A stretch of DNA of 64,000 bases, from positions 508,938 to 572,937 of the forward strand of contig JAJEKV010000020.1 of the NCBI GenBank assembly GCA_021234155.1, given 5' to 3'. Each line of letters begins with the position of its first letter. Within the stretch, counting starts at the first letter, position 1. This stretch comes from Isoetes taiwanensis (taxonomy: Eukaryota > Streptophyta > Lycopodiopsida > Isoetales > Isoetaceae). A model generated the notes under the pieces. That model was not told where the DNA came from. It did no database searches and saw only the letters and a list, made by a program, of their open reading frames with translations. Shown piece by piece: positions 1-10,725 of this stretch. Made by a program: the position numbers and the translations under genes.

Positions 1-969
1 GTTTGATTGTGCTGGCTTGGATCCGTTCTCTTTCTCTTGGACGCTTGGATTTTACAGTTTCGTGAAGAACTGCGGGGTTGTCTCGGTTTGGACATCGATT
101 TGTTGAGCCAGTTTGTCTGCATAATATCCCATTACTTTCTTTCGATTTCTCCTTTCTGTCTGGGTGCATCGATCCAGGTTTATCCAGGGCGCATCGATCC
201 AGAGTTGATCTGGGTGGATGTTCTTGAACTGTGCTTCTGTAGAGCAAGCAATAGCTGCTTCCGGTGATCTGCCTTTTCCGGTGATCTACCTTCTGGCGGA
301 TTCACCTCTGCAAGTCGGCTCGCACTCCCTGGATCCCGCGAGCCCCTGCAATCGTGCAAGTCCCTTTTTTATGATCAATCCAGAACGTTCTTGTTTTGTA
401 AGTAATTGATTCTCTGCCATTCCCTCTCTATCTGTTCGATTTCGTGGTTTCTGTGGCTTGCATCATGCCTCCATAGCCAGAAGCCTGACGATTGATGGTA
501 AGGCCGACTTGCTTGTGGCTTCTCCTTTTCGGGTCAGAACAATCGGAAAAGATTCCCTGGCTGAGCTTGTGGTTGCTTGTTCTGCCCTCCTGCTAATCTA
601 TTTGATTATTATTTGGTTTTATTTATTCAAGCCACAAGCCACATTCCTTCTTCTTCCCTGCTGGAGTGCTGCCATCGCAAGCGGCCGTCGCAATCGGCCT
701 GCCAGCCGCCTCTGTCATCACCACGTGTTTTCTAGGGATACCCGGCGTCGGTTCCCCTTGTCCTCCCATGGCGTGGAGATACCAAGCTCCTGTTACCCCT
801 TCGTATTTTTTGAGGTAAAACACAACGTTTGTTTAATCAGATCTAGGTCAGTTAGCTCTATGCGTATGCTCTTTTTAGATTTGCTTTAGGTGGCATTCTT
901 GTTTTTTCTCTTGGGAAGGCCCTTGTAGACTCATGTGGCTCTATGTTCTCAACTTCCTAGATCAATCTC

Positions 970-1027
970 ACTTTCTTTTATTCTTCGGTTCCGTGACACT
1001 TTCTTTTATTCTTCGTTTCCGTGACAC
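970..1027 (+). repeat. Tandem duplication, 28-bp unit, two copies
   Basis: A unit built around TTTCTTTTATTCTTCG followed by TTCCGTGACAC occurs twice head to tail with one base difference. It is a local duplication with no visible function. Confidence 0.8.
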
Positions 1028-1745
1028 GTTATTTGCACATTTCAAAACTTATGGGGCTCTTTGCTCTAGACCTTTTATATTAGTTGTTTTCTATTCTATT
1101 CTATTGTCTCGTCGTCTTATTTACAAGTCATTGGGTCAGCTGTCATGTGGTGTTTATGGTTTTTTAATACCACTGTTCCACAATACAGGCTCTCTAAGTC
1201 GATTTTTTGCTTCATGGCATTTCTTCTATTGTTCTAGGGGCTATGCCCATACAACTTTTTAGATTGCAGGGGTGTCTGTCCTTGTTGATCGTCGTGCACC
1301 AGTGTTTGCTAGCGGTTGGGTGTACAGTAGAGTTGTTCCGCTTTGGAGACATATGGTTGGAGGGTTCGAGTTTGCATTGGCACAATCCTATCCATGGAGA
1401 GGCTTCACATGTCCCTTTCAAAGTGGGTGCTCTATGCTTAGACGATCCAAGGTTCCCGAGATAGACAATCTAAGTTTTCCTGAGATGTATGACCCATGGT
1501 TCATGATGCTGAGTTTGCAATGGTACAATTTTAAGTGCGCAACCGGAAGACATTTCTAGTGTTTGATCAATGGGACTGTAAGTTTTTTATTGTTTGATTA
1601 ATGATCTTGGATTTTGGGTATACATTTTGGGGGATTTGTCTAGTTCATTGAGAGTTGCAAAATGGACTAATGCTTGTCGCACAAAATTTTCTCGGGTTCG
1701 GTTGTTTGGACTCGCTTTTGTCTTGGTTATGAAGTGCAACATTGC

Positions 1746-1960
1746 TAGTCACGTTATGGGTCATTGCACGAATTTTCGGTTTCTCATATATTTGATTTTC
1801 AATTTTTGCTTCAGCATTTGTTTGAAATAAGCTTATTACATCTAGATTTTCTTTTGTAGTCATGTTATGGGTCATTGCAAAAAAGTTTTCAGTTTCTCAT
1901 ATACTTGGTTTTCAATTTTTGCTCTAGCATTTGTTTGAGATAAGATTATGACATCTAAGT
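1746..1960 (+). repeat. Tandem duplication, about 111-bp unit, two copies
   Basis: Two adjacent copies share GTTATGGGTCATTGCA, then TTTCTCATATA, then TTTTCAATTTTTGCT and CATTTGTTTGA in the same order and spacing. They differ at scattered positions, so the duplication is not recent. Confidence 0.8.
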
Positions 1961-3890
1961 TTTTTCTTTCAAAGAGAGGTGGTGCTTTACACCTAACCTT
2001 GCCATCTAATCGCATTTCTTTTCATTCGCTGTGGTCCAAGTTTTTTATCTACATGGAAGCGACTGAGAATTTTAATCATCATCTTACATATGTTGTTCGA
2101 CGATGCAATTTGACTTTGTCTGAATCCAGATAAATTCGCATTTTGCATATGAGCATTTTTGCACGAGGAGCTTCATTTTTGGTGAGAGCATCCCGTTTGG
2201 GCATTTAGTTTTTTTAGTTGATGGCTAGTCCATTATATAGCAATTCCCTGAATTCTATTATTCTCTATATTGGCTTCCTTTGCATCTTATATCTTCAGTC
2301 ACTGGAACACGCAGCTGATTTGTTTTCATTTAGACATGGTTTTATTTGCTAAGTTAGCTCTTTATATAGGTACATTTTGCATTGTAATTTTTATTTTTTG
2401 ATGTGAGCACCCATTTGGCATATGGTACCAACATGGTTGGTTGTCTAGTTGACCACTTTTATAACGTTTGTATCTTTCGTTCTCTGCGAAATGTTCCATC
2501 TTTAGTATGCTATTCTTCTCCTTGTTAGTTCCTTCCATTGTTCTTGCTAGAGTGTCTCTTTTCCATCATATAGAGGTGGTTCTCTTGCCCAGGTCATGAT
2601 GTTTGAGTTTATTCCTTTTGATAGCATGCCAGGGTTGAAGTTCAGATTTGCTCATTCTAGGAGCTTGCTCGCATTACTAACGTGGCACTTACATTTATTC
2701 TCCACTCTGCTTCTACCCTTCGCGTCTTCCATTTACGCGCCAGTCTAGCATACCCCATTGCATGTTGTCTTTTTTGGAGGATTTGCTGGTTGTGGTTTCA
2801 TGTGGTTGGTGATGTGTGGGTGGTTTCCACGAATTTTTATTCTTTTGATGCTTATGTTTAGATTGGCATGAGTAGTTCCATTGTCCGTTGCTTAATGTTG
2901 CTTTCTAAGTTCGTATTGGTAGTTTTTGTACTCGCATGCTTAACATGAATATGACTTTTATATGGTTGGGATCTTATTATCAATTTTCTCAAATAACTTT
3001 TTGATTATAGATGTTTAGATAGGTTGTCTAGATTTTGTCGTCGTTCGTTTTATGTGGTGCAAGGTTGCAGGGAAGTATCTCTTAGGTTTTTTGTCTACCT
3101 CGACTTGACGGCTCTAGTACCTTAGATACATTCTTTTATATGAGATATGGCATGTACATGTGAAAACGACCTCTAAGACTATTGTATTTAGATTCTGTCT
3201 TGCTGCAAGTGAGGTTCATTCGTTCATCATGATATATATGCTTGACTATGATTTTAATATCTTTTGGTTATTCGGTTCCCTTTATTTGCTATTATCGGGT
3301 GTGCTGTCTAGCTTAATGGCTGGAGTTCTTGGTATCGTGTCCTTTATTTATTCCTTTGGTGCAGCTTGGTCACGGAGGTGATTCCTTCTAGGCGTGATTG
3401 CTAGATTCTATGTTCCATAATCTTCATCAGGTTTTCTCTCAAGCTTTTGTATGTTTGTTGACGCATTCAGGTATCGATGAATATGTACATGGTTACGTTC
3501 TTTGCGTTGTTCTAGCCTTTGTTTTAGACGTTTGATCTTCTCCATGCACTCTTGTCTTGTTTCCATGCACTTTTGTTAGTCCTAATGGTCTAGTTTTGGT
3601 TAGCACGATTTTCATAAAGCTTGATTTCATTCAATCTTGTGTGTCGGTTGGCTCTTATCATGTTAGGGGCTAGGTGTGTTTGGATTCTTGATCGGTTATA
3701 CATGGGTATCCTTTGTGCCTTGACCTCTTTTCCCCAGTTCTGCTTTCGTCTTTGATCATTATCTTTCCATTATGTTATTTTTAGATGTAGCAATCCGGTT
3801 AGTTTTAGATGCTTTGTTTATTACGTTTCTTCTGCAGCTTATTCCATGTCTCTGCTCTGTATATACCTTTTTGTTCATTTTGCGTGTAAT

Positions 3891-3997
3891 TTTTGGGTTG
3901 CCCCTAGGGGGGCAATCCCTTGTTTATGTGGGGTTTTGGCATATTCATAGTATATGCTAGCATGTACCTAGAATATGCCAAAAACTGCTAAAAACCT
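3891..3997 (+). repeat. Dispersed repeat A, copy 1
   Basis: This stretch contains TTGGGTTGCCCCTAGGGG, CCCTTGTTTATGTGGG and TTTTGGCATAT, followed by a GCTAAAAAC segment. The same series occurs in reverse complement near 58.0 kb. The CCCCTAGGGG core is palindromic. The family is unknown; it could be the edge of an LTR or a short non-autonomous element. Confidence 0.75.
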
Positions 3998-5191
3998 GTT
4001 GTAAGCTGTAAATGTTAGGTCATCCCTGTTGCCAGGCGGCTGCTGTGCATACCGGCTAACCGGAAGTTTGGATGCATGGAGTCGAGCATCATATGCCAAG
4101 CATGTTGGCTCCGGGCTACTGGCTAATCCATGCCGAATGCGAGGATTATAGAAGAAGGCAAGATTGTGTAGCGGCCCTGAAGCTCTTTGTTCATGTTTTG
4201 CATGCCACAAGAACATCCATGCCACTTTTCGTTGGCAAAACAGATATTAAAATTTTGAAGATGGAGCTCTGACCTGCAGATTCATATTTACTGTGCATGT
4301 GCCTTTTGCAGGACAAGCTTCTCCTACCAGGTGGGTCCTCAAAGCAAAAGCTTCTTCTGCCAGATGGTTCAATAAAAAAACAGTACCTAATTTCTGCTCT
4401 TGAAATCCTATGCGTAGTGCTAAATATGATCGGACTGCTCTTCTCTACATGTTCCTTTAAAATCGTTTTGAATCATCCTTTCGCAATAGTTGCTTGGCCG
4501 GCAGTCAGGTGGGAAAATCACAGGGGGAAGCCTTTTACTTGTTCGGGCAACACATCTTTCTGGTCCTGGCCCCATTGATTCGCCTCTTATTTTGGCAATT
4601 TGAGATAAGGTATGTTTCTTGGTTCACTTACTTTCTCATTAGTCTGTTCCATCAAGGGCAACTAAATCAACAAAAATCACTTAAAGTTTGAAGCTGTTAG
4701 ATTAGCTCAAGGTATTTTGATGGGGTTATACCTTCAGTTTTCCTCCACTCTCATTGTACAAACACCCTCTATTCCATCATTTGTATCTGTGTTATTACAC
4801 TACACTATCTATTACAAATAATCCAAGGATGTAGTAGGCAAGCTGCCTACTCAATTTGGTCTCTGCCTGTCATACTAGTAAATTGGTTGGTGGCAATCTT
4901 ACAAGTTGGATTTCATGTCTGATCAACTCCCATTGATCCTTAATCTGGCAATCCCATCTAGTATTCCTCAGATGAAGGTCATGAATACTCATCGGGAACA
5001 ACAAAGCGGTGCAGGAAAAAATTAACAAGGTAGACTTACATGGTGGGTACCTAGCCAATCTTCCTGACTTCAGTTTTTGTATTCTTTGAAACTGGGCAGG
5101 GCTGGCTGTATAGCAAGTCTTGATCTGGAGTAGTCGTTTTTATTTCCCCCCTGTCTACACATTTAAACAAGGAAGCATGTTTTCTTAGCAG
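3998..5191. other. No assigned gene; could hold upstream exons of the following RRM gene
   Basis: The RRM gene at 5.2 kb lacks a visible first exon, so its 5' exons should lie here if they survive. Short open stretches at about 4.3-4.6 kb and 4.9-5.06 kb are candidates, but no domain or convincing splice pair was found. Confidence 0.3.
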
Positions 5192-6829
5192 AATATCTAC
5201 CACATGGAGTACGCATTTTGGTCAGCAATTTACCAAAGAAAAAGAACATTCGCCGAGATCTTAAGGCAGCCTTTAAAGGTGTTCGTGGTCTACTTGATAT
5301 TCAGCCAAATGAGCTAGGTGATCGGAATACAAGGGTTCCTGTTTGTAAAGGTTCTGCAATTTTGCTATTTGAGTCCCAAAGTGAGGCGAACAGGTATATG
5401 TCATTATTTGCTGTATTTGATGGAGCACACCCTTTTTCATGCATATGACCTAATTGTGGAATGCTTTTGGCTTCAAGTCTTTCCCTAAGTAAACTTGGGC
5501 TTCCTGTATGTCTTTTTTCCTTGTTTTCTTCCTTTTTATACCTTGATAAGTATTTTGGATACAAAATAGAACCTGGATAGATGGTGCTTATATTACGGAT
5601 ATGAGCAACTAAGTTTTTTCAAGATGTTAATAATGAAGAAATTAGCTTTCTCAGGTTGGGTTCATGCATGACTATTTCAATAACCCATGTAAGTGGCTTG
5701 ATTCTGCAGCTTTTGAGGAGAAGGTCGTCTTTGGGAAAGTAGAAAGGAAACTGAGGTTTGAGATACAGAAAGGTGAACCTTTGATAAATGTGGAAAAGCA
5801 AGCATCTGGGCCCAGACTGCAGCGACGAAATGACGTTGTGTCTGATGTATCCTTGAGTAGTGTTGAGGTAGATACATAAATTGCAAAAATTGATGATCTC
5901 AATTTGGAAGATGATTTAGCTGAAGATACCGGCACGCAAAGTTCTCAAAATCCAGACCTATTGGATAGTGACCTAGGTGGATTTGAGACAACTATTGAGA
6001 CAACATCAGATGTATTAGCTGACTTTGTTACCACAGATGATGCTAACCATGATGAGCAAGAGTTTGCTGATAGGGCATGCATATCGGAGATGGATGAAGA
6101 CTTTGACTCTAATGATGGTAATGCATACAGATATGAGATGGATGGTGGTCTTGATTCTAGTGATGATGACATGGACGATGAGAGTGAAGATGTGGATATT
6201 GAGCATGCATTGGAAATTGAAATTTCTGTAGATGGAGTAGGCACTATTCATAAACAGATCAACTTGGCAAAGGAGCATGAGGTCGAAGTTTCTGTTGAAG
6301 TTGCAAAGGCTAGTGGAAATGACCAAAGGAGATATTATGATTTAGATTTAAGAATAAAAAACCTTGAAGTCCAACTGAGACAGAAAGCCGCAGGTCAGAA
6401 TTGGATGCGGAAATTTTAAAGCTTAAAGAAGAGAAAATTGGGATTCTAGAAAAGAGGGTGTTATCAAAAGTCAAAGCTGCTGGTAAAAACAGACGGACAA
6501 AGAAGAACGAAATACAGGAATTGGAGACACAGTTAGATAACCCTCCCCTAAGGAGGTAAATTGTTTCTCCATTCCTCTATGGACATTTTTATATACGAAA
6601 CTGTTAAGTGAATAACCATTTCTTTTTCTTTCCAGCATCGACAACTATTCAGAAGTAGTAGAGTACAGGTAAGGCTCGCTAGTGGCCATTCTATCTTCTA
6701 GAATTGTGTTGTTGGCATGGTAGATTCGGGATAGAAAGCATCTAGGACACCCATTACTTTCTCACTTGATTATTCTGCAGGTTCACTAAATGGATTTTCT
6801 ATGCTATCCAAAGACAGCAGTTTCGTTGA
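5192..6829 (+). pseudogene. RRM-domain protein gene (RBD1-like), broken or mis-assembled
   Basis: A first visible exon (to about 5393) encodes a truncated RNA recognition motif: ILVSNLPKKKNIRRDLKAAF, then CKGSAILLFES. The pattern resembles plant chloroplast RRM proteins such as Arabidopsis RBD1 (AT1G70200); that match is from memory. A second exon (5655-6555) gives a basic stretch, a long Asp/Glu-rich region with SSDDDMDDES, and a coiled-coil-like segment (ELDAEILKLKEEK). Two small exons (6636-6668 and 6781-6829) splice in phase through AG/GT borders and end FYAIQRQQFR-stop, so the 3' structure is real. Three defects are visible: the frame does not join between exons 1 and 2, a TAA at 5877-5879 interrupts exon 2, and a frame change falls near 6393 in a GCCGC context. 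It is either a pseudogene or a working gene with sequence errors. Confidence 0.6.
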
Positions 6830-7439
6830 TTGGTGAAGTAACCTGAAGGAGCAAACATGTTTGAGTTATGCTTTATGGAAGTTGAAGGCTTATTTACTAC
6901 AGCTTTATTGGATTTATAGGTAGTCCCTTATGGTCCTTACATGGTGGATTGCCATTTCTGTCTTGGATGTTTTGCCCTATAGTTTCACAATGTCCAACTT
7001 GATGCCTTCAACTGTCAAGTTCTAATCACGGGTACTAAAATTTGTGGCACAACTGCAACTTATTTGGTTGGAATGCATATTGCAAGAAAAATTGGCAGAA
7101 AATTGAGGGAGTTCGTGAATGGGTTTTCTCATTGTCCCTCAGCTAGACGTTATAAATTAGTTTGAGTTAAGAATTGTACCTTAAGATCTCAATTTTCTAT
7201 CATAAGCTTTTGGGACAAATTCAATGGTACTGTAATTTTTAAGCCCATGTTTATACTAGTTCCATGGTCCAACTACTCTCCATATTCATAAGCAGATTTG
7301 TCAACTTAGTTCTACCTACCCCAACCCCGACAGTCCCTTAAACCATTCAAGTTTTAGTACATCAAGTACGAGCCAGTTAGTTTTTTTAGTGCATTTATTG
7401 GCTCCCCATTTGGACTTGGATTCCAGGGGGTACATGTAG
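6830..7439. other. 3' flank of the RRM gene, nothing recognised
   Basis: Probably holds the 3' UTR of the preceding gene. No coding frame, RNA gene or obvious repeat was seen before the terminal-inverted-repeat elements begin. Confidence 0.4.
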
Positions 7440-7459
7440 GTAGATTACATTTTGTCATA

Positions 7460-7910
7460 CAATATAGAAGTTGGGTCTTAATTTTGCTCAACGGTGCATT
7501 TTGGCGACGACACGTGGCGACGCCAATATCGCGGAATGCCATTCGGGTCCCCTGATTCCGTGTTACCTGCTCTGCCGGTTTTCTTCAGTGTTTTATTTTA
7601 GGGTTCTGACCGGCTGGCTTGTGTTAGGGTTTCGACCGCCGCAAGAGGAAACGGCTTGTTTGCCGCAAGAGGAAGCCTAAGATCCGAGCAAACAGAGAAT
7701 GCATGCCAGTTCGAGCAGCATAGGAAGCCAAGCAGATCCGAGCAGATCCGAGCAAACACACCAAGCAAAACCGGGCAGATCCGGGCAAATCCGAGCAGAT
7801 CCTGGCAAATGCAAATCGGGCAGTGCTTCAAAGTACGGGTAGATGCAACTCCGTCAATTTTTCTTGTAGCAGAGTTCTTGTAGCAAAATCAATCCCCAAC
7901 TTCTATATTG
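7460..7910. mobile_element. Terminal-inverted-repeat element, about 450 bp, non-autonomous
   Basis: The left end reads CAATATAGAAGTTGGG and the right end is its reverse complement. Similarity continues imperfectly for about 30 bp, including AATTTTGCT or GATTTTGCT. TA lies on both outer sides, as expected for elements that duplicate a TA target (Tc1/mariner or Stowaway-like). There is no transposase. The interior contains a short GATCCGAGCA-type tandem repeat. It sits directly beside a second inverted-repeat element, and both interrupt one repeat unit. Confidence 0.65.
7679..7825 (+). repeat. Degenerate short tandem repeat, GATCCGAGCA / GATCCGGGCA
   Basis: Units of about 10-11 bp of the form GATCCGAGCAAAC or GATCCGGGCAAAT recur several times inside the inverted-repeat element. 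Any open frame through it follows from the repetition. Confidence 0.7.
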
Positions 7911-8026
7911 TAGGGGAACTGCAGTTGGTCTGGCATTCCGGCACACGGGAGACCCGCTCCCAGCTACCGCCGGTCGCGGGGCCCCTCCTTAAGTGCCGGA
8001 ATGCCATCCCAACTGCAGTTCCCCTA
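7911..8026. mobile_element. MITE-like hairpin element, 116 bp
   Basis: Arms of about 34 bp pair almost perfectly (two mismatches). They begin TAGGGGAACTGCAGTTGG and continue through GGCATTCCGGCAC, around a GC-rich centre of about 48 bp. TA follows the right end. A length near 116 bp with arms filling most of it is typical of MITEs. It carries no coding sequence. Confidence 0.75.
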
Positions 8027-8170
8027 TACAATCTTGCACATGTGCCACAAGATCTTACACACATGCTTAGACTCTCTCATTTTATTTTAAAAAGCGGAAA
8101 CCTTATAGAGTTTTCTCAAAAGTAAACTATATATAGTTTCCATATCAGAAACCTTACAAGGTTTTCACTT
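8027..8170 (+). repeat. Direct repeat unit A (right part of an interrupted copy)
   Basis: This block, with CAATCTTGCACATGT, CACAAGATCTTACACAC, TTTTATTTTAAAAAGCG and CATATCAGAAACCTTACAAG, is repeated at 8.39-8.53 kb. Its left part (TAGATTACATTTTGTCATA) lies at 7441-7459, on the other side of the two inserted elements. Confidence 0.85.
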
Positions 8171-8374
8171 CTGTTGCTTAGTTTACCCTAAGTTTGTTCG
8201 TGTTTACCCTAATATTAGTTTTACCCTAATATTATGCAACAAGTTTAGTTCACATGGTTTTACTAAACAACAAGGTTTAGTTCACTAAGTTTACAAGATT
8301 TTCACTTCACGCTAAAAGGACACCATTAATGCATTTGATAATACAATCTTCCACAAGATCTTACACATGTGGGG

Positions 8375-8528
8375 GTAGATTACATTTTGTCATACAATCT
8401 TGCACATGTCCACAAGATCTTACACACGTGCCTAGACTCTTTCATTTTATTTTAAAAAGCGAAAACCTTATAGAGTTTTTCCAAAAGTAAGCTATGTATA
8501 GTTTCCATATCAGAAACCTTACAAGGTC
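8375..8528 (+). repeat. Direct repeat unit B (uninterrupted copy)
   Basis: Here TAGATTACATTTTGTCATA runs straight into CAATCTTGCACATG, giving the empty-site version of the unit that the inverted-repeat elements split. The remainder matches unit A with few changes. Confidence 0.85.
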
Positions 8529-8796
8529 TTTTTAGTTCATTGGTCTTACTAGTGACATATATATCCTAAGCTCAAGTATTTAACACTTATTCTTGATGAT
8601 AACGTTCTTTTCTTCATTTCTTATTAATTGTTTAAACGCTGATATATATTGGAATTCAAACCATATTGTGCTGCATAAAGGATGTAAAAGGGGATGTGTA
8701 TATTGTGCAAAGGGAAGTTGCCAAGAATGGTGATGACTACTCCGTAATTGCACATCTTGGTTTTAGTGAATGGATCAATAGCTGATTGGAACAACG

Positions 8797-9150
8797 TTGT
8801 TGGTGTCATCATTTCAGTGTATAATTCTTTGCCTAACAAGATATTTCAATGGATTGAAGAAGAAGAAACTTGCAGAAGACAATATATGTCTCAAAGCTCT
8901 GGAAGTAGCCAACAAAATTAAGAAGAAAGGGGAAAAGCCTATAGTTTTCAACGATGGTATTGAAGATGACGACCCTTTGGGGGATAACCTCTTATCTGAG
9001 CAAGATAAGCTACTATGCAAAATGACAATATGGAAGTTGATAATGATGATGATAAGGCCTTTGACTTCACTTTGCGCAATTACCTTAAGCTTCCCATCAC
9101 ACCCATAAGATTGGTGGAGAATCATGCTTTTCTTTGCAATCAAGGCATCT
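8797..9150 (+). other. Unrecognised open segment, possible gene remnant
   Basis: One frame reads LAEDNICLKALEVANKIKKK and PIVFNDGIEDDDPLGDNLL. After a frame change near 9.02 kb a second frame reads NMEVDNDDDKAFDFTLRNYL. The composition is protein-like, with mixed charge, helix-forming stretches and acidic runs, unlike the repeat-derived frames around it. I recognise no family. It may be exons of a decayed gene, perhaps the same one as the OB-fold-like fragment 600 bp downstream. Confidence 0.3.
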
Positions 9151-9728
9151 AAAGAATCAACAATTTCGGCGCTTTAGCCCCTATTAGCAAAGATGCTTAG
9201 ATCATTCTTGGTAATATTTCCGGTTTTTGAAAAGTCAAACTTACCACTGTACCCTTTCTATTTGCTTGCGTCTGCATTTTTTTCTGCCTCTTTTAAATAT
9301 GTGGCGAGCTATAAGGCTGAGCCAATTACTGGCATGATATGCTAGGTGATTAATTTCTGCATTAGCTGGCTGGCATTTCAGTTCTTGATTATTATTTTTT
9401 GGTTATTAATTATTTGATTTGGATATGGCAGATACTCGGCTTGTTTGGCGCTGAGGTAGTTTATTAGTTTGCTTCAATGGCATTCAAGATTGTGATGCAG
9501 TGTCAAGCTGGTTTCTGGATCAATTATAGTTCCTAGACAATGATGTAATGGCGACACTCACAAACAAAGACTTCGCAGCTCACGTTCTAGAAAATACCAA
9601 GGTATATCTTCTGCCACTAAAATTAAGTCAAAATTGTCCTTGCTTCTCACCTTATTTCATATAACTTTCCGCTAATCAAACATTCTTAAATGTACGGGTC
9701 TTAGGCATATTGAGATTGAATATAACTG

Positions 9729-10061
9729 GTGACAACAAGGTCGTGCAATGCTTGTAATAAGGCAGTGTCGGACAGTCTCTGCGACACGTGCAGGAACGAC
9801 GACAGGATAGATGAGTTAACAATGTTCGGCGATATCGACACTGCATCCAAGACGCTACATGTCACAGTGGTAGGAGCATTGCTTGACAAATTTCTCGGTT
9901 ATCCATTAGGAGGGGCATTAGCTACAATGAAGATAGATCCTCAATCATTGCGCCAAAGCGTACTGAAGAGTCGGGATAAATGCATGTTCGAGCTCAATCA
10001 CGGACTCCAAATCATTGCATTCATCAGGACCCAAACTCACAACACGACCCATAACTATTGA
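9729..10061 (+). pseudogene. Short zinc ribbon plus OB-fold-like fragment (RPA1/MEIOB-like)
   Basis: The frame is open before a clear start, so this is probably an exon. It begins with four cysteines spaced C-x2-C-x8-C-x2-C (CNAC then CDTC), followed by a beta-rich stretch TLHVTVVGALLDKFLGYPLG and then KCMFELNHGLQIIAFI, ending at a stop. A zinc ribbon inserted in an OB fold, then a strand resembling 'tVTAfGe.AekllG', is the layout of the C-terminal DNA-binding domain of RPA large subunits and of MEIOB-type proteins. Plant Helitrons also carry RPA-like genes, so a transposon origin is possible. Just upstream, DNDVMATLTNKDFAAHVLEN followed by a GT donor (about 9600) may be a preceding exon. Family assignment is tentative. 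Confidence 0.35.
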
Positions 10062-10299
10062 GCAACAAAAGACATGCCTTCGCCTTTCTAAGCAGCTTTC
10101 CTTGGCTTGCAACTTCCATGTATTTCATGCTATTAAATTCTTAGCAACCTTCTTCATTTTAAAATATCGAGTTCTTCCTCTCAACAAAATTGATATACAA
10201 AACAATTCACAGTTCCTAAGTTCTTTTGCACCCCACTCCTCGTCTTACTTCTCTATTTGAATTCTTCATACATTGCTTCGTATGCTATCAAGTATCAAA

Positions 10300-10725
10300 T
10301 ACTCCATGCTATTAATAAACTCATGGTATCAAGTACTCTATTGTCTAAGTAGCAACTTGAATCGATTGTCAAAACATGACTTTGAACTATGATTTAAGTC
10401 ACTTCACAAAACATGTATTTCCATTCTCTCCTCTATTAGACTTATGCTTCTGCCATCCTTATTCCATACCGAGCACCACAGACCAATATGTTACACTCAA
10501 ACCCCAATGTCCATGTGTCCAGTTGGATCCTAGTCCAAGAGGAGCTCAACATCCAAGGAGGAGTTAGTGATGCAAATGGGTACCATCATCTTCACAAAAT
10601 GACAATGTTCTAAAATAGCAATTTTGATTGATTATAAAAATATAACTTTCAAGTATGATTTAAGCCACCTCAACCTCCGGCCACGGAGGGCAACCCTCCG
10701 TGCGCAGCACCTTGTTTCTTTATGT
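10300..10725 (-). repeat. Copia LTR/3'-end related repeat, minus orientation
   Basis: Read on the minus strand, this contains ACAAGGTGCTGCGCACGGAG, GGTGGCTTAA, AATTGCTATTTTA and CATTTTGTGAAG in order. They continue to a CCAACTGGACA segment. The same order appears on the + strand just after the copia coding region at 52.2-52.4 kb. It is therefore probably a solo or partial LTR of that family. Confidence 0.65.

Larger units (their letters stand above)
1..3890. other. Pyrimidine-rich sequence with no supported gene
   Basis: The + strand is strongly T/C-rich throughout. All open frames are short, rich in Phe, Leu, Ser and Cys, and show no domain, so they look like compositional frames rather than genes. 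Two small tandem duplications and a dispersed repeat at its right edge suggest it is old repeat DNA, possibly non-coding parts of a retroelement. I see no promoter or RNA gene. Confidence 0.5.

Noticed and set aside
458-889. 143-codon + strand frame
   Set aside because: Lies in pyrimidine-rich DNA, has no domain, and other frames of similar length occur by composition.
4297-4578. Candidate first exon of the RRM gene
   Set aside because: Follows a plausible acceptor but shows no conserved sequence, and phase to the next exon could not be shown.
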